64,000 nt of DNA from Arthrinium phaeospermum (Eukaryota > Ascomycota > Sordariomycetes > Amphisphaeriales > Apiosporaceae), in assembly GCA_006503535.1 (NCBI GenBank), contig QYRS01000005.1, positions 3,410,001-3,474,000 of the forward strand. The letters run 5' to 3'. The first letter of the stretch is position 1; the number at the start of each line of letters is the position of its first letter. A model generated the notes under the pieces. That model searched no databases and was not told where the DNA came from. It worked only from the letters and a program-made list of their open reading frames with translations. Positions 9,588 through 20,473 of the stretch are shown one piece after another. Position numbers and translations under genes: made by a program.

Positions 9588-12500
9588 CACGGGCCCTCTA
9601 GTTGAGCGAAAAGATCCACGCCGCACACGGCGCCATAGCAGACGCTCGCGGCCGTATCGGTGCCCACGCCAGCGCTACCGAACAGCGTGGCGTATCTGGT
9701 GAGCGAAAGCATATCGGATCAGTACCCACATAGCGGACGAGAAGAGCAGGGGAAAGGACGTTTCACTTACGTGTTGAGCTGGAGCGAGAGGACTGTGTCT
9801 TGAACCTTGTACTTCTGGTTCCAACGGATGCCAAACTCGACGAGCGGCGTTCTGGAAGTCCCAACCGCAGTTAGCATGGCGGCTAAGGGCGTTTGGAGGA
9901 TGCCGATCGATCGACCGGCAAGAGGGTGTAGGGAGAATACTTACACTTTGAATGTCAAATCGCCATTGATGCCTACATCGGCGCGGAACGGCTTGTTCTC
10001 GGAGTCCGGCTGCGAGCTTGGCTCCTTGTCCATCTTGGATTCCTGCGTTAGGCCCGACAGGACGTCGTTGTCGGGATTGGGATACCGCTGGGTGTAGTCC
10101 CAAGATGAAACCTCGAGGTCGTAATGAGCGTCCCTGTCGACGCGGGAAGAAGCTGGTCAGCCATGATTACAGCTCAAAGTCGGACTTTAGCGCAAGAGGT
10201 GAGACTTACGCGTGTACTGTGAAAACACCGATGATCTCCTGTAGGATGGCGAGACTACTTGTCAGCATGCTGTCTTCAATAGGGGGGCGAGGAATTGTTG
10301 ACTTACGCCCATGACTCGGAGGTTCGGACCAATGGTGACCAGCCCTGGAACCTTGAACGCAGATCCAAAGTTGGCCATGCCGAATATCTCGAGCGGCCCT
10401 GTCGAGAAGCGGAGTTGTGCCAGCGCCGACATGTGTAATCCAGCTTGGATGGATCCCTTGTTCCGGACTAATACGGCTATGGTCAGTGACTGTTAAGCAT
10501 GCTCAGGTGGGAGTAGGAAAACGCACATAATACGTGTGATTGCTTCCAGGAGTCCAAGTTGTCCAGTCGGCCCTGAGCGGTCACTCGTCAGCAAATCTTT
10601 GGGTCTTGGGGTTCATAGGTTTTGTTTGGCTTACGATCAGGGTCAACTGGGCCGAGGTCTGGATATCGATGTGCAGATCGGCCCAGATTCGACAGTACGC
10701 GTTGAAGGGGATGCCTCCCACTTTGCATTGGAGGTCCTCGCTGAATATGTAGAAGGGAAATGTGTCCTTCACATGGTGGTCGGGCAGGTTGACTTCTTGA
10801 TTGAATTCCTTGTTATTTAGGGCTGCCATACCAATCATCCACGCACTGAGGACGGTGCTGACCAAACGCGGCTGGAGCTTCTGGTTCGCGCTGGGAGTTC
10901 ATGGCATTAGCACCGATGCGTAACACATGAGACGCAGCGAGACAAATGATCAGTCTACTTACCCCCTGAGTGTTTTCCGTCTCTCCTGGTGATACACGTG
11001 CTCTGCGTACCTCTTCCAGGACCCTCCGTGGTTCATCTCGACCTCGAGCTCCACCTCTCGTTTCCGCACCGGGCTCGTGTCCTGGTTCTCGTGGTCGACA
11101 AAGGCCTTCCAGTAGTGCGGGTCCTCCGAGTAATCGATCCGGATCTGCACGTCCGAGTCGGAGCGGCCGTGCAGGACCGAGAAGTCGTAGTCGAAAACAA
11201 AGTCGTAGACCCGCGGCCGGCTCTGCAGGTTGGTCCCGCGCTTGACCAGCCGCCGGACCAGGTACGGCGGCAGGGTCTGGTTCGCGGCCGGCTCCATGCT
11301 GACCGCCATGGCGTGGCGGGCGAGGCCGCAGGCGGGCGGCATCTCCACGACGGTGCGCGCCACCTGGCCCAGGAAGAGGCTGTGGCAGTTGCTGTCTTCC
11401 GAGTCGTCGGTGCAGAGGGCGCGCGCCTGGTACCGGCCGTCCTCGTGCATCGCGGCGCGCTCCGGGCAGTCGAACAGCTCCCAGTGCGAGCCGTCGCGCT
11501 TGTCGAGCGTGGCGACGTCCTTCTCCGGCCCCGCCATGATGACCCAGCCGAACTTGTTCTCGTTCGGGTCCCCGTCGCCCCCGGGACCCGAGTTCACGTC
11601 CAGCTCCCAGTCCACCTTGTCCGACTCCTTCACTTCGTCTGGGAACAGCCAGGCCAGGGGGACGGGGGCCTTCTTGTCAAAGTCGACGTTATCGCCCTGG
11701 GGGCAACACAGGGCACGCTGAAGCTGCTCGGGGTGCCCAATCCCGTAATTGGGGTTGAGTGGCGGCTTGGCCAACCACTTGTGAGAGCAATCAGACCCGC
11801 CGCCTTTCTTGGACACCCCGAGATTGATTTTTCCCGAGTCGCATTTGACGGCATTCTCACAGTCGGTAGAAGGCCATTCGTCTCCTGCAGGGCCCTGCCA
11901 CGAGCATTGCGAGGCCTGTTCGTACGCGCTATCGCAGCACCACGGCCGCCAGGACTTGTCAGGGCACGTGTCTTGCGAGTACGTGATGAACTGACGGCCG
12001 ATCTCGGCGCAGGGGTCACCGTCGGTGGGCTTGCCATCTTTCCCGATGCTGATACACTTGTTGTCCATCTTGCCGCAAGACTTGGCGACGTCTGTCGTGG
12101 CCTTGCAGCAGTATTGCGCATAGCCACTGGAGCATTTCTTGTTTTGCCCGCCGTCCTCGACGAACCATTTGCTTTGCACAATCTCCACCTCGTCTGAAGA
12201 GCAGTGATCTGTACACGGCGGCGATAATGCGGTAGACAATGACGATCTCCAGGTGCAGGATTTGGCGTCGGGGGCAGCACCTCGCGGACAACAAGCCCAG
12301 CGGAATTCACCGTCCTTGTCACAGGGTATCTTGGACCCCACCGTCTGGGTGCCGCCCTTGCACGAAGACGATGTGCTGCAGGCGCTGAGATAACAGTTGC
12401 CATCTTCCGGCTGCCATGTGGTGTCGTTGGCAGGACCCACGCCGTTTTGTTTGCCGAACGTCCCCAGTCCGCCCCTGGAGTCGAGGACGGCGGCCAAGGC

Positions 12501-14501
12501 GTCATAGTTGTCGTTGTCCAGGTCGAGGGCCCAGATGAAGAGGCCCAGCAACCCATTCTTGTTCGCAAAATAAACCTTCTCCTTGATCGTCTGTACGTTG
12601 TCGTACGAAACCCACTGATCTTGATCGAACGCCACGTACATGGCCGCTGCCTTGTCGTCCCGGACCGGCTTGATGTTCTTGTCGACGAGCTCCGATATCT
12701 CCTGGAAGGACAGGATGCCCGACTCCCCCGTGCAGGCGCCAGCCCGACCGCCACTGGTGAAGGGACAGCCGGGCAGAGAGCAGGACGGGTCTTCGAGGGT
12801 GTAGGATCGCCCATAGAAGCCCAGTCCGAGGTTCACCTTATTCGCAGGCACGTTGTTCCGCCAAAGTAGATCCAAGGCGTGTTGGATCTCGGTCAGATTC
12901 GTATGGGCATATACGAACGAGCCAATCTGGTCTTCCGGTGAGTCCCAGCTGCCATGAAGGTCGTAGGTCATCAGATTAATCCAGTCGACATATTTCGCGA
13001 GAGCCTCGACATCGAACCAGCGCATGTACCAGTAGGAAGTCGGGGCGGTAAAAGAAAGCCCCCACTAAATGATTGTCAGATCACGCAATGCCACGTCAAT
13101 AGATAGATTCGAGAGGCATACCCCTTGGCCGTTCACGCTCCAGTAATCACGAATGTCTCGTACCAAGTCCACGAAGTTGTCAATATCGCGGTCCTTTCCG
13201 CTAAAACGATGTCCAGTTCAGTCCCGATCTCAAAGTAGGAACAATGCTTAAGCAAGCCCACTTACCCACGATCCGGAGCGCCGGGGTATTCCCAGTCCAG
13301 GTCGACACCGTCGAATCCATAATGCACTGTCGAGCTGGTGTTAAGAAGAGTGTCTTCAAAGAAGTCAGGGAAGCCTTACCCATGAAATTGGCCAAATTCC
13401 CGATAAACTGTTGTCTCTTTTGGCTGCTGCTGGCCAAGTCGCCCCACACAGGCTGCGTGTCACTGCATAAATCGACGTAAATTCGTGATCAGTAAGGTGA
13501 CTTGCAAGTGATACCGACACATGCTGTGGAAACCTACGTGTCATTATCCGAATAGGTCCAACCACCGAGAGAAATGTAGATTTTGAGTCCCGGGGCGTCC
13601 TGCTTGAGGTCCATGATTTCTAACAAGATCTCCTCACTGGACAGATCCGGGGAGACCTCAAATGTAGAAGGTTGTATGTATCCAAAGGCCACATTGAGAT
13701 GTGTGATAGAGTCCTTTCTGATCCATGATGGAGGTCGTGGATGGGTGGTGCAAGCTCCGCGCTTGTAAGGGGCCCAGGACTCGTAGTAGCTATCACACTC
13801 AATCCATGTGTAAGTCAGTCAGCTGCTCATCATACTTGCGAACCCCCCTCATTTCATTGTCAGTATCTCACCCGATCACAATGTTGGTCACATTCCCCGT
13901 ATTGAGGCCTGTGGAGGGCGGTTGTGCACAGTTCGATTGGCATTTCTCATTGCAGAATTGCTAGTATCGTCAGACCATGTCATCCTCGGAGTAAAGCAAC
14001 ACTTCGTTACTAACCTCTGTGACACCGCAGTATCCATCTCCACTGCAGCAAACATTGAGTGGGCATTCTTGACCGCGCGTTTTGGCCCATGCACCACACT
14101 CGGCTTTTGCGTCACAGTTGGAGGTGCAGACACTTTTGTCGCAATGTTCGTCCGTAAAGCCGCACTATGACACGGTTGCACCGCCGCACCGTTAGAAGAT
14201 GGCAAGCAAGAACGGTTGGTCCGTACATACGTATCCCCTGTTACCTGTAAGCTACGCTGAACTTCGGTCGCTTCTGGTGGTTGAAGACTCACGAATTTGC
14301 GTTACAGCACTCTCCGCCTACACAGGGAGTGTCTTTGTCGCATCTTCCTTTTTCCAGTCTGCGAAACAGGGAGAAGGAGACTGGTTCAGTTTTGCTCAAG
14401 GATTGGTTCCATACCGTAGGGGCGTCGCGGTGTTGGGCAAAGGCTTGGTGGCGGACGAGTACGCAACAGATGGCAGCAATAATAAGTAGAAATCGAGACA
14501 T
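9587..14501 (-). CDS. Large secreted GH18 chitinase with chitin-binding modules, killer-toxin-like (subgroup C) type (1,303 aa)
   Basis: Sixteen exons fit: 14501-14293, 14237-14231, 14164-14015, 13960-13872, 13789-13538, 13462-13380, 13326-13266, 13200-13122, 13064-10963, 10890-10635, 10572-10527, 10476-10307, 10238-10210, 10133-9945, 9851-9771 and 9695-9587. They total 3,912 nt, exactly 1,304 codons. A signal peptide (MSRFLLIIAAICCVLVRHQA) is followed by hevein-type chitin-binding cysteines (CVGGECCN, SGYCGFT, CPLNVCCSGDGYCG). The GH18 barrel has SLGGW and the catalytic motif DGVDLDWE with Glu276 as acid. The long C-terminal half (after about residue 560) is rich in cysteines and KR sites and matches no domain I can name. 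The enzyme should hydrolyse chitin outside the cell. It faces a secreted unknown protein across a 793-bp divergent gap and lies near two LysM genes. The exact C terminus is uncertain. Confidence 0.92.
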
Positions 14502-15294
14502 CCTCCAATGATATGGCCACTAAAGCTGGCCTCAGTTAAAGGTCGACAGATGTTTGTTCCAGTGAATTGAGAAGACGTGAACGAGGGGAGAAGTCTAGCA
14601 ACAAGGCGGCTTCCCCTTTCTTTGCCAATGATTGGGCGGATGAAATGTGTCATCCAAGTTCTTCCTCTACATAGCCCCATGCCAGAGCACAGCACCTTGC
14701 ATATCGGTAACTCATGAGTTCTATGAACAATCGAAACATAGTAGATCTGTAGCCCGAGGAGTAAGCCGCGCCGTATTGCCGACTTGACGAATTGGGAAAA
14801 GAAAATCGTGTCATGTGAATAGCTAATCTACACAATAAGCTGACTTCAAAAGGCATGAAACAAGGATTATACGCAGCGGGCGTGGACAGGTCTAGATCAA
14901 CACCCAAGCAGTTGTGATAATGCTATGGCATCTAGGAACCTGATAAGCATTTGGTAAGCTTTAGACAAGACACTAGCCATTATTGGCATGTTTTGCGACG
15001 ACTCCCTAGTCCTTGTGACCCTGGCTCAACACCCTCTTCGTGCCCCTGGCCCTGACAAACAGTGCTAGTGCACTGTACCTATATTCCCAACCCTGATGCA
15101 ACTTTCGTCTACCTTCACTCCAGGCCGATCAACACATCTATCCAGCTCGCGAACTCTGATGAACAGTCTACGCTTAGTTGAACCTCCACCTAGGGTTCCA
15201 ACTCACCTCCTGCCTTGCTATCTCTTTCTACACCTTCTGCGCTACGTCTATCTTCACTACTTTTCTGAGGCCCATTGTGACAGCCCGTGCCACA
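14502..15294. promoter_or_regulatory. Divergent intergenic region between chitinase and secreted unknown protein
   Basis: This 793-bp gap separates two start codons facing away from each other, so it must hold both promoters. The part from 15100 to 15290 is pyrimidine-rich, as is usual for fungal 5' UTRs. No specific factor site was assigned. Confidence 0.5.
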
Positions 15295-16518
15295 ATGGCG
15301 TCGATTACTTGCCTCAAGATGTTCATGGCGGCCGTCATGGTCGGTTTAGCACTTGGAAAGAACTTCAGCCCACCTGCAGCAAGGCACAGGTTCTCCCTCG
15401 ACACTGCTCACGATATCGGGGCGCAACACAGCGCATCGGTAGCAGCGGGGAGTCTAGCTATGAGGAAGAACAGAAATACGACGGTATCTGAAGACCACAT
15501 CTTCTATGAGAACTACCAGATTTCATTATCCTGGGCAGACCCGAGCACTCCTCATGAACTTCTGGCTCGCGATAGCAACATCATCAAGCGCGCTCCTGGA
15601 AGCTCACCCGACGAGCCTGTTTTCAGGCTCCCCAGCTGCCTGGGGTGCATCGAAGCCTTGAACGAGCCCGGAAAAGTGACAATCGACACGCTGAGTACCG
15701 ACTATCTGGAGAGACAGATGCTAACCCAGGCGGTCGACTTGTTGAACAAATGTGTCTTCTACACATCGGTGCCCCGAGCTTTTGTGGATATTCAGGAGTG
15801 GCTAGACCGCAGGGCGCTGGGAGGTTCCCGCGATCACCCTGGCTTGTCCAAGATCGCCACGGACTACGCTTGCCGAAACAACCTGCTCACCATCTGGGTA
15901 AGAAGCACGGTATCCCTGCTTTCTTACCATGCTAATATGCTTCTCTCCCCAGAACATGTACTCTGGCGCGAATGATGTGACCAACGCTCCCCAGAGGCCA
16001 TTCTCAAGAAACTACTGGGAAGTCTATACCAAGGGGAGCTGGCTGAACTTCCTAGTTCAGCAGGGGCAACAGTTTACCTACTTCGAGAACATGTCGCGAG
16101 CAATGGCCAGGAGATGCGGAGGAGTGGTCTGTAAGTGATAGATACCCTTCCTCCAGACGCACCAGGTGTTGAAGAAATATGTGTATTAATGCCAAATGTC
16201 CTTCCGTTTCTTACAGACGCCATGACGATGCGGCCCAAGAATCTCAAGAAGTACGGCTTCATCTGGGGCACCGTCGAATGGCCTACCTTGTTGGCTCGAT
16301 ACAGATCGGGGGGAAGTTACGCACCCCAGAAGCTGATCTCTATCGATGCCGCGAACCCCAGAGACCAGTACTATCTCGACTTCGAGACGCAGGAGGTCAT
16401 ATCTACCGTTAGCAAGAGAGATCCGAATTATCTCGACATCGACGGATTGTTGGGTAAGAGAGCTACGTGCGACGCCAACTTGAACTACGAGCCGCCAGAC
16501 GAAGATTGGTTTGGATAG
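15295..16518 (+). CDS. Secreted protein of unknown function with dibasic (Kex2-type) sites (360 aa)
   Basis: Three exons: 15295-15897, 15953-16130 and 16217-16518 (1,083 nt, 360 aa). The chosen start gives a signal peptide (MASITCLKMFMAAVMVGLALG). An upstream in-frame ATG at 15178 would bury it. Lys-Arg sites, the usual target of Kex2 in the Golgi, occur in IIKRAPGSS, VSKRDPNY and LGKRATCD. The last two sit close to the C terminus. Cysteine pairs occur in LPSCLGC and RRCGGVVC. I recognise no domain. The gene shares a divergent promoter region with the large chitinase. Given that neighbour, it may act with the chitinase outside the cell, as partner, cargo or protective factor; this is inference only. 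Confidence 0.8.
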
Positions 16519-17397
16519 GTAGAACTAGCATTGGCTGGCATTGGTGGGTCTTGGCAGGATATACAGTGGTTTCCACATATAGGATTGAATGATGACGGTT
16601 AAAGGGGCATCTGAAGATTATGTGACTTGCTAGTATAGCCAGATTCAACGTCGGCCTTATGTCTCGTTCAATTTCTTCCCTACGTAAATCGGTGCGCTCC
16701 GGGAGCCAATAGACATGCTACATTGGTTTATGACGCTAGAGGTCTCACGGTCTTTGGAGAACCCGAAATGATGTCTCGCGATGTTAGTTCGTATAGGGGT
16801 CTTCTGGGTGGTAAGAACGAGCCACACAAGACAGGGGTCCCTAATACTCGAAGAGGGGCAGCTGACCTGACATCACATGCAGGATGAGATTGGTGGTCAA
16901 TAAATATCGGTTACCTAAACGAAACATGCAGCCGGTGGGGCCTTTTGTCGCGCTGCTGACATTTAATATCGATCAGCCCGAGTTCTAGAGCCACGGTCTA
17001 TCTTTCTCACCACATTTCAACTTGATGCAATCTCGACTCGCGGGTAACTCCTTATGGAAGGTCCAACTGATCAAGCGGGATGCTACCTCCAAGTCGCCGG
17101 GGAATTCGCCTCGGGCAACGTCGACATCCAAGGCGCACTCCGTCGGTGCTTAACGCACTTGGGCTTGAGTGAGCTGCCACACCAAGGCGACCACCAGCAC
17201 ACGACCGAGCACACCCTTTCAAGGCTGTTCTGGAAAGGGTCTTTCGGGCCAATTGCCGCATCTATCCATCTCTGCGAACAAGATCCTTTGGCCGCCTCCA
17301 TCAGCAGTAAGCAATTGGCGGTGGCCCCCTTTTCCTTGCTTCTAGCCAGCATGGGCTGGCAACAATCACATCCAGTCGAATGATGCCTGGCTGATCC
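16519..17397. other. Intergenic stretch before the ankyrin gene
   Basis: I see no supported gene. An open frame at 17054-17383 (109 codons) has no recognisable motif and lies where the promoter and 5' UTR of the ankyrin gene would be. Confidence 0.45.
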
Positions 17398-18288
17398 ATG
17401 TCCATTCCAGCCGATTCCCTCATCGAACTGTTTTCGGCGGCCGCCGCCAGCGGCGCGCGGCTGGACACGTTACAGTCATTGCCACACCATCAAGAGGCCT
17501 GTTCGTCACCATTACTCCGCCAAGCCCTTCTCGTCACCGCCATCCAGACCGCCAATCCGGTGCTCGCTAGAGAGCTCGTCTACAACGTGCCCCTGCCCGC
17601 CGCGCCGACGACCAGCCAGAACATGTTCGCCCTCCGCACGTCGCCCCTCTCGGCCCCGCACGAGATCCCGCAGCCCCTGGCCGCGGGCCTCATCGCCGCG
17701 GGCTGGGTCGCGCCCGCGCCGGGGTTCCTGACCCGGGCGGCGTGCAGCGAGGAGGCCGCCGACGGGATCGCCCTGTTCGAGGCGCTGCGGCGGCGGGGCG
17801 TCGACCCGCACGCCCGACCGCTCGACGCCGAGCTGCTGCCCGAGGCGGCCCTGGTCGCCGGCCAGCCGGCGCTGCTCGTCTATCTGGCCGAGGTATTGTA
17901 CCCGCGCTTCACGTTGCCCAGGGACGCCGCGATCCGCGCGGTCGAGGTGCGCGGGTCGGGCGGGGTGGACATGCTGCGCTATCTGCTGGAGGATCCGCTG
18001 GGGCCGAATCTGGACGTCAATTTGGAGGTGCGTCGGCCGGCTGTCCGGACAGACCCGCGCGATCGGGCGGAGCGGGAACACTACTACGGTGTCGGTCTCG
18101 GTGAGGGGGGGACCAAGACGGCGCTTCGGGCGGCGGCGGCCAGGGGCAATGCGGACGCGGTGGCGTTCTTGCTGGAAAAGGGCGCCAGGAAGGACAGTAG
18201 GGATGACAAAGGGCGTTCTGCCTTGGATATAGCGAAGGCGGGTGGGCACGTAAATGTGGTGAATATGCTTCAACCATCCCAGGCATGA
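17398..18288 (+). CDS. Ankyrin-repeat protein (296 aa, single exon)
   Basis: This is an intronless frame of 296 codons with strongly G/C-ending codons. The C-terminal 60 residues contain clear ankyrin repeats: TALRAAAARGNADAVAFLLE, then GRSALDIAKAGGHVNVVNML. The middle part (ALRRRGVDPHARPLDAELLP and ALLVYLAEVLYPRFTLPRDA) has degenerate helical repeats of similar spacing. There is no signal peptide, so a cytosolic or nuclear binding role is likely. Ankyrin repeats bind proteins, and nothing shows the partner. It sits between the chitinase pair and the LysM pair but does not share their secretion signal, so its membership in the chitin island is doubtful. Confidence 0.8.
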   Translation: MSIPADSLIELFSAAAASGARLDTLQSLPHHQEACSSPLLRQALLVTAIQTANPVLARELVYNVPLPAAPTTSQNMFALRTSPLSAPHEIPQPLAAGLIAAGWVAPAPGFLTRAACSEEAADGIALFEALRRRGVDPHARPLDAELLPEAALVAGQPALLVYLAEVLYPRFTLPRDAAIRAVEVRGSGGVDMLRYLLEDPLGPNLDVNLEVRRPAVRTDPRDRAEREHYYGVGLGEGGTKTALRAAAARGNADAVAFLLEKGARKDSRDDKGRSALDIAKAGGHVNVVNMLQPSQA

Positions 18289-18505
18289 GCGATGATTATG
18301 GCGCTGCAGACATGGATAGCTCGAATAATCAATTTTACCCTACCAACATTGGAAGAATATGGAATCACCACCGAGGTCAAGCGGAGTCACCACTGGAATG
18401 AGGATACGTAAAAATTGGAAGTCGTAATTGTTGTAGCAAAAGTGAACAGCTAAATGAGAGTTATATTCCACATGAAAGCTCCAGTGTCCTCCCTATGTGA
18501 CCCGA

Positions 18506-19783
18506 CTAGACACCAATGCAAATATAATATCCCAACCACACATTGCAGCTCGCTCCAGTTTCGGGGTTCCATTTGATGATGTTCGCGACCGTCACGCCCT
18601 GCTTGCTGGATATAACTGTGCAGTCGTCACCTGAAGCCACTAGATTGGCAGTTTCGTCAGCAAATGCACATTAGGTAAGAGGAGAACATTTAGCCAGTCA
18701 CATGAGAGATTACCTTTGTAGAACCTCTTGCAATTCGAGACCATGTTGGGCATGGACGGCGTCGGGGTCGCTATGCCATTGCCCGCGGTGGTGGTTGTCC
18801 GCGTCGTCGTCGTCGTTGGCTTGGTCGTGGGCGTCGCCGTCGGGGCTCCTCCGATGGCATGCACGCAGACGTACACCCGGGCCCACAGCCCTCGGCAGTC
18901 GTCGCCCACGCCCGCGTTCCAGGCGTACAGCTGCGCCAGGGTTATGCCGTTGGCGCTCAGGACGGCGTTGCAAGGCGTGTCCGGGGGCACGAAGTAGAAC
19001 TTGTCGCAGTTTGAAACCATGCCCGGCTGCGTGGGAGACGGGGTGGCGATCCCGTTCCCGGCCGAGGTCCTGCTCGTGGTTGTCATAAGAGTCGTAGTAG
19101 GGGCGGTGGTGGTGGTGGTCCCGCCGCCGCCGCCACCGATTACACCGACGCAGACGTAGACTTTGGCCCAGAGACCACGGCAGTCGACCCCAACGTCCGC
19201 GTTCCAGGCGAATAGCTGTTCCAACGTAATTCCGTTCACACTCAACACAGTGGAGCATGACGTGTCGGCGGGCACGAAGTAGAACTTGTTGCAGTTGGAG
19301 ACCATGCCACCCATGGTAGGCGTGGGAGTCGAAATGCCATTGCCAGCGGTAGTGGTTGGTCCAGCACTGGTAGACGTGGTGGTCGGTGGGAGAGGAGGCG
19401 GTATTCCAACTACAGCATGTCAGTATGCAATGCCCTTCGGGCTATCAAGGGGCGCTAAAGGGGCTTACAGTTCTCTTCCACGCAATAAGATATGCCATTT
19501 TTGATGTCGCAATTGGCAGCTAGCGACGGGTTCTGGGCACAGGTCGACTTGTCAGCTAAGCTCAACTAACATGAGGAACAGGCGCCTTTACGTATCGGTA
19601 TAGCTGCTCCAGCGTGATGAAATTACCATTGGCGATGGCATCACATTTGTCGGAGCTGACGCCGACATACCAGTTGGTACAGTCTTGTAGGGTATCTGAA
19701 GGGGCCGTGGTTGGTGGGTCTATGGTATAGCCCAATGACGAGGCACAAAGACCAAGGAAGGTCAGGAACGATAGGGCAAGCAT
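18506..19783 (-). CDS. Secreted protein with four LysM domains (361 aa)
   Basis: Four exons: 19783-19592, 19532-19469, 19409-18714 and 18639-18506 (1,086 nt, 361 aa). A signal peptide (MLALSFLTFLGLCASSLG) precedes four LysM-type modules: NWYVGVSSDKCDAIA with ITLEQLYRYNP; FYFVPADTSC with ITLEQLFAWNADVG; FYFVPPDTPC with ITLAQLYAWNAGVG; and DDCTVISSKQGVTVANIIKWNP. They are joined by Thr/Pro-rich linkers such as PTTTTTRTTTTAGNG. LysM modules bind chitin or other N-acetylglucosamine glycans. In fungi they mask or remodel the wall, or protect it from host or own chitinases. There is no transmembrane segment. The gene is divergent to a second LysM gene across 690 bp, 4 kb from the chitinase. Confidence 0.9.
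18722..19320 (-). repeat. Internal tandem duplication of LysM modules 2 and 3 (period about 285 bp)
   Basis: Within exon 3 of the LysM gene, the stretch coding MVSNC-KFYFVP-DT-C through GLWA-VYVCV occurs twice with few differences. The equivalent codons start near 19271 and 18986, a spacing of 285 bp or 95 codons. This is a recent unit duplication compared with modules 1 and 4. Confidence 0.85.
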
Positions 19784-20473
19784 GATAATCACTGTTCCTT
19801 CGTGGAATTGCGCATGTGTGGGAGTGCGTATAACTTCGCTTGCAAAACACAAACATTCATCAAAGGTAACATCTGTCGAGTTAGTTTAGTATCTCATCTA
19901 TATTAGCCCAACGTGTTCCTATGTTTCCCCCGTGTTCCTTGTCTTCTGCATCGACCAGTTCCTGCCTTGCTTACATCAGGACCCTTCGAGGGTCGAATTC
20001 CTGAACTATTGATTGACCCCCTCGTCACTTGATCACGCGCCCTTTCTTATCTTGATGCATGTGGATGGAAGTTTGGTAGTGCTTACGTGTTACACCAAGC
20101 ATGTTCCTCTATAGCACGGCTTGATCAATATAAGCATCCATCTCCTGCCAAATCCGGAAAGGGGGGCGTGGAGCCAATCAGCGGCCTATACGCAGCCTGC
20201 ATAATTACCACACCCTTTCAGTTTCACAGTGCCTGTTCTGACCGCCTGTACCGTCTACATCGCGGACAGAATCGCCTGAAAAGAATAGTCACCATTTGCT
20301 GCTGAGGTCCAGACCATGGTCACCGTTTGATGCTCGTCTCACGCGGACTTGGCCGGCGTGGATCGTAAAACGTTCTATGCTATCTTACTGACCTTGTCGA
20401 AAGTTGTTTGAGTTGACTCTGCAGTTTCCCACGATCCAGTTGATACTTCCAAATCCCCCATTTTGCATGCATC
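19784..20473. promoter_or_regulatory. Divergent intergenic region between the two LysM genes
   Basis: This 690-bp gap lies between start codons facing outward and should hold the promoters of both LysM genes. No gene is seen within it and no specific motif was assigned. Confidence 0.5.

Noticed and set aside
9338..9605. Open frames running through the GA repeat as Arg-Glu repeats
   Set aside because: A dinucleotide repeat is open in several frames by its nature; no flanking coding signal.
17054..17383. 109-codon open frame upstream of the ankyrin gene
   Set aside because: No motif; it ends just before the ankyrin start and is more likely its leader region.
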